Origin: an uncultured Prevotella sp.
Lineage (GTDB): Bacteria > Bacteroidota > Bacteroidia > Bacteroidales > Bacteroidaceae
Length of the DNA stretch: 64,000 nt
Direction: 5' to 3'
NCBI GenBank assembly: GCA_900554695.1
Contig: USHV01000013.1
Coordinates: 6,576-70,575 of the forward strand
The notes below the pieces were generated by a model that ran no database searches, had not been told where the DNA came from, and saw only the letters and a program-made list of their open reading frames with translations. The first letter of the stretch is position 1; the number at the start of each line of letters is the position of its first letter. A program made the position numbers and the translations under genes. This document shows, piece by piece, positions 9,490 through 17,974 of the stretch.

Positions 9490-9497
9490 CAAAAATA
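9490..9497 (-). promoter_or_regulatory. -7 box of the solute-binding lipoprotein gene
   Basis: TATTTTTG on the minus strand, ending 4 nt before the ATG at 9485. The -33 region is weak (TTTC about 20 nt upstream). The start of transcription would fall at or next to the start codon. Confidence 0.5.
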
Positions 9498-9505
9498 ACA
9501 ATAAA

Positions 9506-9537
9506 TTTTGTAACAATGAAAATAATTTATACTTTTG
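9506..9537 (+). promoter_or_regulatory. Promoter of radA-queC
   Basis: TTTTG (9506-9510) and TACTTTTG (9530-9537) with a 19-nt spacer, a full match to the Bacteroidota housekeeping promoter. It supports translation of radA from the ATG at 9554. Confidence 0.82.
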
Positions 9538-9553
9538 TAGGAAATTGAATACT

Positions 9554-10963
9554 ATGGCAAAAGACAAAATTGCTTACGTATGCAGCAACTGCGGACAGGA
9601 GTCAACAAAGTGGATCGGCAAATGTCCCAATTGTGGAGAATGGAATACTTTCAAGGAAATAAAAGTCGCGGGAAACGCTGCGGCTTCCTCTATAATATCT
9701 TCAGAACGATTCGGCGGCGACGGGAAACAGTCTGCCGAAATGAGGCCTATCAAACTAAAGGACATACCATATGAGGATTATCCAAGAATAGACCTCAACG
9801 ACAAAGAGCTCAACAGGGTACTTGGCGGCGGACTGGTGCCCGGAAGTCTCATACTATTGGGCGGAGAACCGGGTATCGGCAAAAGCACCCTGACACTGCA
9901 GACAATACTCAATCTACCACAATATAAGATTTTATATGTGAGCGGAGAGGAAAGTGCACACCAACTGAAAATGCGCGCACGACGTCTGGAGAGCAAGAAT
10001 CCGAAAAACGAAAACAAAGATGAGAATGTGATTATTCTATGTGAGACCTCACTCGACAAGATAATTGACCACATTCAGAACATCAAACCGGAGATAATAA
10101 TCATCGATTCTATTCAGACGATACACACCGATGCCGTTGACAGCGGACCGGGAAGCGTGTCGCAGGTAAGAGAATGTGCCTCCACACTCCTACGCATATC
10201 CAAAAGCAGCGGCATACCAATAATACTTATAGGACACATCAACAAAGAGGGAACTCTGGCCGGACCTAAGATACTGGAACACATCGTTGACACCGTGATA
10301 CAGTTCGAAGGCGACCAGCACTATATGTACCGCATACTGCGCTCAATAAAAAACCGATTCGGAAGCACGTCTGAACTTGGCATATATGAAATGCGTCAGG
10401 ACGGACTGCGAGAGGTGAACAACCCGTCGGAAATGCTGCTCGGGCAGGACCTTTCGGGTCTTTCGGGCGTAGCGATAAGCTCTGCTATAGAAGGCGCACG
10501 GCCGTTTCTAGTGGAGACACAGGCCCTCGTATCGTCAGCAGCATACGGCACTCCGCAGCGCGCAGCCACCGGATTCGACCAGCGAAGGCTCAACATGCTG
10601 CTTGCCGTACTGGAGAAACGTGTTGGATTCAAACTGATGCAGAAAGACGTTTTCATAAACATCGCCGGCGGAATAAGGGTAACCGACCTCGCCATGGACC
10701 TGAGTATCATAGCGGCGGTGCTGTCGAGCAATGTAGATACTCCCATAGAACAAGGCTGGTGTATGGCCGGTGAGGTGGGACTGAGTGGCGAGGTGCGCCC
10801 TGTGAACCGTATAGAACAGCGGCTGGCAGAAGCCGAGAAACTGGGATTCACAGACATCATAATTCCACGTTACAACATACAAAGAATAGACAAATCGAAA
10901 TACAACATCAATCTTCATCCGGTAAGAAAGGTTGAAGAGGCATTAAGAATATTATTTGGATAA
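9554..10963 (+). CDS. radA: DNA repair/recombination protein RadA (Sms)
   Basis: RadA is a RecA-like branch-migration ATPase used in recombinational repair. The 469 residues show the full layout: N-terminal C4 zinc finger (CSNCG, 13 residues, CPNCGEW), Walker A GEPGIGKST near residue 95, Walker B IIIIDSIQTIH, the RadA-specific KNRFG motif near residue 257, and a C-terminal Lon-protease-like domain from about residue 290 (GARPFLVETQALVSS). Start set at ATG 9554, since the in-frame TTG at 9545 lies within the likely 5' leader. queC follows after 4 nt. Confidence 0.97.
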   Translation: MAKDKIAYVCSNCGQESTKWIGKCPNCGEWNTFKEIKVAGNAAASSIISSERFGGDGKQSAEMRPIKLKDIPYEDYPRIDLNDKELNRVLGGGLVPGSLILLGGEPGIGKSTLTLQTILNLPQYKILYVSGEESAHQLKMRARRLESKNPKNENKDENVIILCETSLDKIIDHIQNIKPEIIIIDSIQTIHTDAVDSGPGSVSQVRECASTLLRISKSSGIPIILIGHINKEGTLAGPKILEHIVDTVIQFEGDQHYMYRILRSIKNRFGSTSELGIYEMRQDGLREVNNPSEMLLGQDLSGLSGVAISSAIEGARPFLVETQALVSSAAYGTPQRAATGFDQRRLNMLLAVLEKRVGFKLMQKDVFINIAGGIRVTDLAMDLSIIAAVLSSNVDTPIEQGWCMAGEVGLSGEVRPVNRIEQRLAEAEKLGFTDIIIPRYNIQRIDKSKYNINLHPVRKVEEALRILFG

Positions 10964-10967
10964 CAAC

Positions 10968-11621
10968 ATGAAAGATTCTGTAATAATTGTGAGCGGCGGC
11001 ATGGACAGCATCACACTGCTCTACGACAAGAAGGAAGAAATAGCGCTTGCCGTGACATTCGACTATGGCAGCAACCACAACGCGAAGGAGATAACATGGG
11101 CGAAGGTGCACTGCGAACGACTTAAAATAAAGCACATCGTGATAAAGCTCGACTTCATGCACAAGTATTTCACAAGCAGTCTGCTCGAAGGAGCCGACGC
11201 CATACCCGAAGGCCACTACGCCGACGAGAACATGAAATCGACCGTAGTGCCGTTCCGCAACGGTATAATGCTGTCGATAGCAGCAGGCATCGCCGAAAGC
11301 AACGGACTGAAGAAAGTGCTCATAGCCAACCACGGAGGCGACCACACGATATATCCCGACTGCCGTCCGGCATTCATCAAGGCGATGAACGAAGCCACCG
11401 AAAACGGCACCTACGTGAATGTCAGCATCTGTGCGCCGTACACAAACATAACCAAAGCCGACATCGCACGAATCGGGAAACGACTCGGAATAGACTATTC
11501 GGAGACATGGAGCTGCTATAAAGGCGGAGAAAAACACTGCGGAAAATGCGGTACATGCATCGAAAGAAAAGAGGCTCTTGCCTTAGCTGGAATAGAGGAT
11601 AAAACCGAATATGAAAACTAA
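10968..11621 (+). CDS. queC: 7-cyano-7-deazaguanine synthase QueC
   Basis: QueC converts 7-carboxy-7-deazaguanine to preQ0 with ATP and ammonia in queuosine synthesis. The 217-residue product has the PP-loop SGGMDS near residue 9, the family motif YPDCRP near residue 125, and a zinc site formed by SCYKGG then CGKCGTC. Start at ATG 10968, 4 nt after the radA stop; the pair form an operon. The other preQ0 genes (queD, queE, queF) are not here. The substitution SGGMDSI for the usual SGGxDST is mild. Confidence 0.92.
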   Translation: MKDSVIIVSGGMDSITLLYDKKEEIALAVTFDYGSNHNAKEITWAKVHCERLKIKHIVIKLDFMHKYFTSSLLEGADAIPEGHYADENMKSTVVPFRNGIMLSIAAGIAESNGLKKVLIANHGGDHTIYPDCRPAFIKAMNEATENGTYVNVSICAPYTNITKADIARIGKRLGIDYSETWSCYKGGEKHCGKCGTCIERKEALALAGIEDKTEYEN

Positions 11622-11688
11622 TCGCGACACACTGCATTACAAGATGTACACAAAGCGGTTAAATACATATAATTTTCGGATTTCAACA

Positions 11689-11719
11689 TTGGCAATATCA
11701 ACTTTTATTATTAATTTTG
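11689..11719 (+). promoter_or_regulatory. Promoter of pgk
   Basis: TTG (11689-11691) and TAATTTTG (11712-11719) with a 20-nt spacer, placing the transcript start about 35 nt before the pgk ATG. Confidence 0.75.
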
Positions 11720-11760
11720 CGTGCAGAGAAAATAATATCCAACTTAAATATTTAAGATAA

Positions 11761-13017
11761 ATGAAAATCGATCAATTCAATTTTGCCGGAAAGAAGGCAA
11801 TCGTTCGCGTGGACTTCAATGTTCCATTAGATGAGAACGGAAAAGTAACTGATGACACACGTATACGCGGTGCGCTCCCTACACTCAAGAAAGTGCTGGC
11901 TGACGGTGGTGCACTGATAATGATGAGCCACATGGGTAAGCCGAAAGGCAAAGTAAACCCGAAACTGTCTCTGGGACAGATAAAGGAAGACGTTTCCAAG
12001 GCACTTGGCGTAGAGGTTAAGTTCGCTCCTGACTGCGCAAACGCCGACGAAGAGGCTAAAGCTCTGAAACCGGGCGAGGCTCTTCTGCTCGAGAACCTCC
12101 GCTTCTATCCTGAAGAGGAAGGCAAACCGGTAGGCATCGACAAGGAAGATCCTGCTTACGCAGCTGCTAAGGACGAGATGAAGAAACGTCAGAAAGACTT
12201 CGCAAAGAAGCTGGCTTCTTATGCTGACGTTTATGTAAACGACGCTTTCGGAACAGCTCACCGCAAACATGCTTCCACAGCTGTCATCGCCGACTACTTC
12301 GACGCAGACTCAAAGATGCTGGGTTATCTGATGGAGAAAGAAGTAACAGCCATCGACAACGTGCTGAAGAACGCACAGCATCCTTTCACAGCCATCATCG
12401 GCGGTTCTAAGGTAAGCTCTAAGCTCGGTGTAATCAAGAACCTCCTTGACAAGGTTGATAACCTCATCATCGGTGGTGGTATGGGTTACACATTCATCAA
12501 GGCACAGGGTGGTAAGATCGGAGAGTCTCTCCATGAAGACGACCTCATGCCTGAGGCACTGAACGTTATCGAAGAAGCAAAGAAGAAGGGTGTAAACCTC
12601 AGCCTCTCTGTTGCAACTGTTGCAGCAAACGAATTCTCTAACGACGCTGAGCGCAAGGTTGTTGATATCTACAACATTCCTGACGGATGGGAAGGTATGG
12701 ACGCTTCTGAAGAGAGCCTCGAGAACTGGAAGAAGATCATCCTCAGCTCAAAGACTATTCTGTGGAACGGTCCTGTAGGTGTATTCGAGTTCGATAACTT
12801 CGCTCACGGAACAGGCGAAATCGCAAAATATGTAGCACAGGCTACACAGGAGAACGGCGCTTACTCTCTCGTAGGTGGTGGTGACTCAGTTGCTGCTGTC
12901 AACAAGTTCGGTCTGGCAGACAAGGTAAGCTATGTTTCTACCGGTGGTGGTGCTATGCTTGAGGCAATCGAAGGAAAAGTTCTTCCTGGAGTTGCTGCCA
13001 TAACAGGCGAGAAATAA
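11761..13017 (+). CDS. pgk: Phosphoglycerate kinase
   Basis: Phosphoglycerate kinase makes ATP from 1,3-bisphosphoglycerate in glycolysis. Its 418 residues match the usual length. Visible hallmarks are the substrate-binding VRVDFNVPLD near residue 20, MSHMGKPKG, ENLRFYPEEEG, the hinge region GGSKVSSKLGV near residue 214, and the nucleotide-binding GPVGVFEF and GGGDSVAAV near the C-terminus. It has its own promoter and a strong terminator, so it is a single-gene unit. Codon use is visibly more biased than in neighbours (GCT/GGT-rich), as expected for a highly expressed gene. Confidence 0.98.
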   Translation: MKIDQFNFAGKKAIVRVDFNVPLDENGKVTDDTRIRGALPTLKKVLADGGALIMMSHMGKPKGKVNPKLSLGQIKEDVSKALGVEVKFAPDCANADEEAKALKPGEALLLENLRFYPEEEGKPVGIDKEDPAYAAAKDEMKKRQKDFAKKLASYADVYVNDAFGTAHRKHASTAVIADYFDADSKMLGYLMEKEVTAIDNVLKNAQHPFTAIIGGSKVSSKLGVIKNLLDKVDNLIIGGGMGYTFIKAQGGKIGESLHEDDLMPEALNVIEEAKKKGVNLSLSVATVAANEFSNDAERKVVDIYNIPDGWEGMDASEESLENWKKIILSSKTILWNGPVGVFEFDNFAHGTGEIAKYVAQATQENGAYSLVGGGDSVAAVNKFGLADKVSYVSTGGGAMLEAIEGKVLPGVAAITGEK

Positions 13018-13042
13018 TCCGCATAAAATAAATATGCTATAA

Positions 13043-13078
13043 AAATCAGGTTTCTTATCTAAGAGACCTGATTTTTTT
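13043..13078 (+). terminator. Intrinsic terminator of pgk
   Basis: A 14-bp stem with one mismatch (AAATCAGG.TTCTT type, 13043-13056 with 13061-13074), a 4-nt loop ATCT and a T-run to 13078. It starts 25 nt after the stop codon. Confidence 0.88.
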
Positions 13079-13385
13079 ATTCTCCCTACCCTTCTTACAC
13101 GCATTATGACAATCACAACGCACTGAGCCACAATGACAAAAAGCACAAATAGCGGGGCAATAGAAATTATGCGTGGATTGCTTTTATCCATTGTCTATCA
13201 CTGAATGACGGAAAACGTTCCGACAGCATACGACAACACAAACGGTGACAACAAGAGATTCACGTAAAAATAGACCTACATAGAATAAACAGACAAATCA
13301 TCACGGCAAAAGAAATACGCATCTCCGAATCATCCTATAAAGCCTTTCCGCGCTTTTCCCGCGTATGATACGCAACATACTTAAC

Positions 13386-13850
13386 GAAAACCCAAGCAAC
13401 GAACTTACAATTTTTCTTGACAATATTTTGACAAAATAAATTCGGGAAAGAGGTGTAAAAGGATGTTAAATCCGATATAATAAGGACCATTTAGGGCTGT
13501 ATCGTCTTTTGATATACCCCGTAACATAGTCCGAAAAACTTCGTTTTGCTTTCTGATAATGCCTATTTCGCAGTCTGATTAAGCCCATTTCAGGGTGCGA
13601 TATGGTGCTTTTCAGCCCCCAATATGGCCCATTTTGCATATCGAAATGGTGCTTATTACAGAACCGGGAAACACCATTTAAATATAAATAATTGATATTC
13701 AATATCTTATGAAAGCCTCTTATAATTCGCGTATTTACGCCGAAAGAAAGTCTGTCAGCAAATTACGCGCTTATTTTTCGGGGTAGAACAGAAAACTCAT
13801 ACCGAAAAATAAAAATATGCTTATAATTTGAAAGTACATCATATCGCTTT
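13386..13850 (+). repeat. Intergenic element copy 2 with 22-nt repeats and hairpin tail
   Basis: Full-length copy of the element. Flank at about 13402-13445 (CTTACAATTTTTCTTGACA, then ATTTTGACAAAATAAATTC). Core repeats of exactly 22 nt at 13560-13581, 13582-13603, 13604-13625, 13626-13647 and 13648-13669, with a weaker unit at 13538-13559. Tail: CGCGTA 13728-13733 pairs with TACGCG 13764-13769, and an 11-bp perfect hairpin pairs 13771-13781 with 13802-13812. It aligns along its length with the copy at 55505-55960. It lies between convergent genes (pgk and a small membrane protein). Nothing recognisable lies in 13079-13385 or 13851-14044. Confidence 0.82.
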
Positions 13851-14044
13851 CATTTCAGCCGATGCGAGCGTAACAGATTCGGCCATGACGCAGCAGTTTT
13901 TGCTGAGATATATCTACCGCAGAATTTTTACAGAGCCCGGATAATTATGAATGTAGGAAACTTCCGAACAGACATACTACGCCTATACATTATTATAAGT
14001 AAGACAATGGCGTCGGCACTATGAGTTGCCAAAACGACAACAGA

Positions 14045-14227
14045 CTAATATTTGCTGTTCTTTTTCATTCTGTAAACATACAATATTATCCCCGCCAGTA
14101 TCATCAGAGAAGCAAGGCTGTTGACCAGATTTGAGTTTGTCTCGCCACAAACATACAAGACAAATATCACCAACACGCCCAAACAGACAAGCAGTATTCC
14201 TAAATATTGTGTTAGAAACGATTTCAT
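14045..14227 (-). CDS. Small two-helix membrane protein
   Basis: A 60-residue protein starting MKSFLTQYLGILL, with two predicted membrane segments (about residues 6-25 and 35-52) and a basic C-terminus YRMKKNSKY. An upstream in-frame ATG at 14266 is less likely because a TATTTTTG -7 box (14248-14255) lies between the two ATGs. It is divergent from rpsF. The pattern fits short uncharacterised inner-membrane proteins found in Bacteroidales; no function can be given. Confidence 0.65.
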   Translation of the reverse strand: MKSFLTQYLGILLVCLGVLVIFVLYVCGETNSNLVNSLASLMILAGIILYVYRMKKNSKY

Positions 14228-14247
14228 GACGTCTATATTTTCCGGTG

Positions 14248-14255
14248 CAAAAATA
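14248..14255 (-). promoter_or_regulatory. -7 box of the small membrane protein gene
   Basis: TATTTTTG on the minus strand, 20 nt before the chosen ATG. No clear -33 element. It decides the start at 14227 over 14266. Confidence 0.5.
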
Positions 14256-14327
14256 TTAAAGTTCAATATATCCGAGGCGGAATATAAGGATAAAAATTGT
14301 TAAATATGCAAATAAGCCATATCTGCC

Positions 14328-14359
14328 TTTGTTTCTATCGATTAAAATAAGTACCTTTG
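14328..14359 (+). promoter_or_regulatory. Promoter of rpsF-rpsR-rplI
   Basis: TTTG (14328-14331) and TACCTTTG (14352-14359) with a 20-nt spacer, a full consensus match. The leader to the rpsF ATG is about 38 nt. Confidence 0.85.
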
Positions 14360-14403
14360 CACCGCATTTTGCAAAATTACATCATTTTAATCATTAATTC
14401 AAT

Positions 14404-14748
14404 ATGAATCAATACGAAACCGTTTTCATTTTGACTCCCGTTTTGTCTGATGATCAGATGAAGGAAGCGGTTGCTAAGTTCAAGAAGCTTCTCACCGACA
14501 ATGGTGCAGAGATCCTGAATGAGGAAACCTGGGGATTGAAAAAAATGGCTTATGCTATTCAGAAGAAATCAACAGGTTTTTACTGCCTGCTTGAATTCAA
14601 GGCTGAGCCAACTATCGTTAAGACACTCGAAACAGGCTTCCGCCGCGACGAGAAAGTCATTCGTTTCATAACAGTCAAACTCGACAAGTACGCTGCACAG
14701 TACGCAGAGAAGAGACGTAACAAATTTGCTAAAAAAGAGGAGGCTTAA
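14404..14748 (+). CDS. rpsF: Ribosomal protein bS6
   Basis: bS6 binds bS18 in the platform of the small ribosomal subunit. The 114 residues begin MNQYETVFILTPVLSDDQ and include the conserved EETWGLKKMAYAIQKKSTGFY near residue 40 and RDEKVIRFITVKLDKYA. First gene of the rpsF-rpsR-rplI operon. No Shine-Dalgarno sequence precedes its ATG, unlike the two genes that follow. Confidence 0.97.
   Translation: MNQYETVFILTPVLSDDQMKEAVAKFKKLLTDNGAEILNEETWGLKKMAYAIQKKSTGFYCLLEFKAEPTIVKTLETGFRRDEKVIRFITVKLDKYAAQYAEKRRNKFAKKEEA
14737..14743 (+). promoter_or_regulatory. Strong Shine-Dalgarno of rpsR
   Basis: GAGGAGG lies 8 nt before the rpsR ATG, inside the last codons of rpsF. This is a near-ideal Shine-Dalgarno, unusual for Bacteroidota, where the 16S anti-Shine-Dalgarno is sequestered by a pocket of bS21, bS18 and bS6. 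Confidence 0.75.
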
Positions 14749-14751
14749 TTT

Positions 14752-15021
14752 ATGGCAGCAGTAGAATCAGAAATTCGTTATTTGACTCCACCTTCAGTGG
14801 ATACAAGAAAGAAAAAGTATTGCCGTTTCAAGAAAAGCGGTATTAAGTATATCGACTACAAGGATCCTGAGTTCCTCAAGAAGTTCTTGAACGAGCAGGG
14901 TAAAATCCTTCCGCGTCGCATTACCGGTACTTCTCTGAAATATCAGCGTCGTGTGGCACAGGCTATCAAGCGTGCACGCCAGATTGCTTTGCTTCCATAT
15001 GTAACCGATTTGATGAAATAA
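14752..15021 (+). CDS. rpsR: Ribosomal protein bS18
   Basis: bS18 partners bS6 on the 30S platform. The 89-residue product carries KKKYCRFKKSGIKYIDYKDPEFLKKF in parts matching the family and the C-terminal RITGTSLKYQRRVAQAIKRARQ region. It starts 3 nt after rpsF. The strong Shine-Dalgarno in front is notable because bS18 is itself part of the structure that hides the anti-Shine-Dalgarno in Bacteroidia. Confidence 0.97.
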   Translation: MAAVESEIRYLTPPSVDTRKKKYCRFKKSGIKYIDYKDPEFLKKFLNEQGKILPRRITGTSLKYQRRVAQAIKRARQIALLPYVTDLMK

Positions 15022-15023
15022 AA

Positions 15024-15030
15024 AAGGAGG
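15024..15030 (+). promoter_or_regulatory. Strong Shine-Dalgarno of rplI
   Basis: AAGGAGG lies 9 nt before the rplI ATG, in the 18-nt gap after rpsR. It is a seven-base match to the anti-Shine-Dalgarno complement. Confidence 0.75.
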
Positions 15031-15039
15031 AACGACAAT

Positions 15040-15567
15040 ATGGAGATAATACTGAAAGAAGATATAATCGGCTTAGGCTACAAGAACGATATCGTAAACG
15101 TAAAGAGCGGATACGGACGTAACTACCTCATCCCTACAGGAAAAGGTGTTATCGCTTCTGAATCTGCAAAGAAAGTACTTGCAGAAAACCTGAAACAGCA
15201 GGCTCACAAACTCGCTGCCATCAAGGCTGAGGCAGAGAAGAAGGCTGAAGCTCTCAAGGACGTTGCACTTGTTATCAGTGCTAAAGTCAGCGCAACAGGC
15301 GTTACTTACGGTTCTGTAAATACAAACATCGTTGCTGAAGAACTGAAGAAGTTGGGCTTCGATATCGACCGCAAGATCATCACTATGCACGACATCAAGA
15401 GCGTAGGCGACTACGAGGCTGTCATCCACTTCCACAAAGAGGTTGAGGTTAAGCTGCCTGTAAAGGTCGTTGCAGAGAATGCTCCTGTTGAGAAGAAGGA
15501 AGAGGAAGCTGCTCCTGCAGCTGAAGCTTCTGAGAACACAGAAAACAATACAGAGGAAGCAAAATAA
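15040..15567 (+). CDS. rplI: Ribosomal protein bL9
   Basis: bL9 is a large-subunit protein with two globular domains joined by a long helix. The N-terminal signature GYGRNYLIPTGKG lies near residue 24, followed by the helical linker and the C-terminal domain. The 175 residues exceed the usual ~148 because of an acidic Glu/Ala-rich tail (about residues 147-175), seen in this phylum. Last gene of the operon, ended by a strong terminator. Confidence 0.96.
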   Translation: MEIILKEDIIGLGYKNDIVNVKSGYGRNYLIPTGKGVIASESAKKVLAENLKQQAHKLAAIKAEAEKKAEALKDVALVISAKVSATGVTYGSVNTNIVAEELKKLGFDIDRKIITMHDIKSVGDYEAVIHFHKEVEVKLPVKVVAENAPVEKKEEEAAPAAEASENTENNTEEAK

Positions 15568-15597
15568 TTAAGTACTGTAAAGCAAATCTATAATTTT

Positions 15598-15636
15598 AAT
15601 CCCGGCATATCTTTTATGATGTGCCGGGATTTTTTG
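15598..15636 (+). terminator. Terminator after rplI
   Basis: A 14-bp stem with one mismatch (15598-15611 with 15618-15631; core CCCGGCA/TGCCGGG), 6-nt loop and a T-run to 15636. It stands between convergent rplI and hisC and may serve both. Confidence 0.87.
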
Positions 15637-15642
15637 TATGAT

Positions 15643-16677
15643 TCAGTATTGTCTCAAGGCAGCGAGAAGCTCGTTGTTCTCGTTTCTTGTTCCGATAGTG
15701 ACGCGCAGACAGTTGCTGCACAGTCTGACATTGGTACGGTTGCGTACAATGATTCCCTTTCCCACGAGATAATCGTAAACGGCCTGTGCATCGTCCATCT
15801 TCGCAAGGAAGAAGTTGGCATCTGTCGAATATACTTTCTGACACATGGAAAGAATCTGGAATGCATTGATCATCCTGCCGCGTTCCACAACAATGTTGTT
15901 TACCCACTTCTCCACCTTATATGGGTCCTTCAGCATATCGAGAGCATATTTCTGGGTCAGTGTGTTTACATTGTAAGGATATTTCACCTTGTTGAACACA
16001 TCTATTATTTCCTTACGCGCGAAAGCCATTCCAAGCCTTATACCGGCACATCCCCAAGCCTTACTCATAGTGTTGAGCACCACCATATTCTGGTATCTTG
16101 CGAGCTTGAGTCTGAAAGGCACCGTGCGTGCGAAATCGGAATAAGCCTCATCAACAACCACAATGCCGTCGAAGTTGTCGGCAACCTGCTCTATCTCATT
16201 GTCGTCAATAAGATTGCCTGTGGGATTGTTCGGCGAACAGATCCATATCAGTTTTGTATTGTCATCACAGGCGTCCAACAATGCTTCTGCCTTAATCTGA
16301 AACTCATCATCGAGCAAAACCGGCCTGTACTCTACATCGTTTATGTCGGCACAGACCTTATACATACCGTATGTCGGTTCAATCGCCACCACATTGTCTA
16401 TTCCCGGACGACAGAAGCAGCGGAAAAGCAGATCTATGATCTCATCGCTTCCGTTGCCCAGACATATCTGTTCCGCCTGCACCATCTTAACCTTTGCCAA
16501 CACATTTTTCAGTTCTGTCTGCAACGGATCCGGGTAACGGTTGTACGGATTATTGTAAGGATTCTCGTTGGCATCAAGCAGAACGGTGGCCTCATGTCCG
16601 CTATACTCATTTCTGGCACAGCTATACGGTGACAACTTCAATATGTTGTCGCGCAATAGTTCTTCAAGTTTTTTCAT
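15643..16677 (-). CDS. hisC: Histidinol-phosphate aminotransferase
   Basis: HisC is the PLP-dependent aminotransferase making histidinol phosphate. The 344-residue protein shows DANENPYNNPYNRYPDP near residue 34, GNGSDEIIDLLF, SPNNPTGN, VDEAYSDF and the PLP-lysine motif NTMSKAWGCAGIRLG near residue 205. It is the third gene of hisG-hisD-hisC, 13 nt after hisD. hisB and the remaining his genes are not in this window. Confidence 0.96.
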   Translation of the reverse strand: MKKLEELLRDNILKLSPYSCARNEYSGHEATVLLDANENPYNNPYNRYPDPLQTELKNVLAKVKMVQAEQICLGNGSDEIIDLLFRCFCRPGIDNVVAIEPTYGMYKVCADINDVEYRPVLLDDEFQIKAEALLDACDDNTKLIWICSPNNPTGNLIDDNEIEQVADNFDGIVVVDEAYSDFARTVPFRLKLARYQNMVVLNTMSKAWGCAGIRLGMAFARKEIIDVFNKVKYPYNVNTLTQKYALDMLKDPYKVEKWVNNIVVERGRMINAFQILSMCQKVYSTDANFFLAKMDDAQAVYDYLVGKGIIVRNRTNVRLCSNCLRVTIGTRNENNELLAALRQY

Positions 16678-16690
16678 CTTCAGTTGTCTT

Positions 16691-17974
16691 TCAATCTATG
16701 TTTTTGAGCCGTACTGTCATCGCGTTTTTGTGCGCGTCGAGCATCTCATTCTCCGCCATCACCTCCACGGCACGTCCTATTGACCTGACGCCTTCGGGCG
16801 TTATATGCTGGAATGTTATCTTGCGTATATAGCTGTCAAGGTTCACTCCATTATAAGCCATGGCATATCCGTGCGTAGGAAGAGTATGGTTTGTTCCGCT
16901 CGCATAGTCACCGGCGCTCTCACACGCGTACCTTCCTAAGAACACACTTCCTGCATTTACGACTTTATCTGCAAGTTCATCGTAGTCTTCAGTGGCTATG
17001 ACAAGGTGCTCCGGAGCATATGCGTTACTTATATCCATTGCCTCACTGCTGTCGTGTGCCACAATACAGATACTGTTCTCGAGTGCCTGCGCAGCGATGT
17101 TACGACGTGGCAGAAGTGCCATTTGACGGTCAATCTCCTTAATGACCTTCTCTGCCATGGATTCGGATGTATTTATAAGAAGCACCTGCGAATCGGTTCC
17201 GTGCTCTGCCTGAGACAATAAATCGGCAGCGACAAACTCCGCATTACTGCTGTCGTCGGCTATGACACATACTTCAGACGGTCCTGCCGGCATGTCTATC
17301 GCAACGTCGCTCAGACTTACCTGCTGCTTGGCGGTCATGACAAACCGGTTTCCCGGTCCGAAGATCTTATACACCTTAGGCACTGTCTCTGTGCCGTATG
17401 CCATTGCGCCGATGGCCTGCACTCCACCTATCTTATATATTCTATTAACTCCTGCCACCTTTGCCGCGACAAGAATTGCAGGATTCACCTTGCCTTCCTT
17501 ATTTGGAGGAGTACACAGAATGATGTCCTCACATCCGGCAATCTTTGCCGGTGTAGCCAGCATAAGGACTGTTGAGAACAGCGGAGCTGTACCTCCGGGA
17601 ATATACAGTCCTATTTTCTGTATGGCGACTCCCTTTTGCCAACAGCATACTCCCGGTGCGGTCTCAACCTTATGCACCGTCATTCGCTGCGACATATGGA
17701 ACTTCTCAATGTTTGAGTGAGCCAGTTCTATGGCACTTTTCAGCTCGCCACTCACTTCGTTTACGGCAGAATCAAGCTCCTCTTCGGTTACAGCTAATGA
17801 TGCAAGAGATACGCCGTCAAACTTGGCTTCGTAGCGTCTCACCGCGTCATCACCGTTCTTACGTACATCGTCCAGAATGTAGGCAACCGTCCCATTCAGC
17901 TTGGAGACGTCTATATAAGGTCTCTCAAGCAGGCGCTGCCAATCTGAACGCTCAGGATATTTCACTATTTTCAT
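16691..17974 (-). CDS. hisD: Histidinol dehydrogenase
   Basis: HisD carries out the last two oxidations of histidine synthesis with NAD and zinc. The 427 residues carry the family blocks YIPGGTAPLFSTVLMLATPA near residue 128, VQAIGAMAYGTETVPKV, IDMPAGPSEVCVIADD and the late YASGTNHTLPTHGYA. The start codon overlaps the hisG stop by 4 nt (ATGA), so the two are translationally coupled. Confidence 0.97.
   Translation of the reverse strand: MKIVKYPERSDWQRLLERPYIDVSKLNGTVAYILDDVRKNGDDAVRRYEAKFDGVSLASLAVTEEELDSAVNEVSGELKSAIELAHSNIEKFHMSQRMTVHKVETAPGVCCWQKGVAIQKIGLYIPGGTAPLFSTVLMLATPAKIAGCEDIILCTPPNKEGKVNPAILVAAKVAGVNRIYKIGGVQAIGAMAYGTETVPKVYKIFGPGNRFVMTAKQQVSLSDVAIDMPAGPSEVCVIADDSSNAEFVAADLLSQAEHGTDSQVLLINTSESMAEKVIKEIDRQMALLPRRNIAAQALENSICIVAHDSSEAMDISNAYAPEHLVIATEDYDELADKVVNAGSVFLGRYACESAGDYASGTNHTLPTHGYAMAYNGVNLDSYIRKITFQHITPEGVRSIGRAVEVMAENEMLDAHKNAMTVRLKNID

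Noticed and set aside
14352..14375. S6:S18-type regulatory hairpin (TTTGCA, CCG, TGCAAA) before rpsF
   Set aside because: Its left arm lies within the -7 box, so it would not be in the mRNA as the promoter is placed.
15616..16632. Long plus-strand frame of 338 codons opposite hisC
   Set aside because: Antisense shadow of a well-identified gene, with no family features, promoter or start context. The same holds for 25317-26453 opposite thrS and 53998-54894 opposite hppA.
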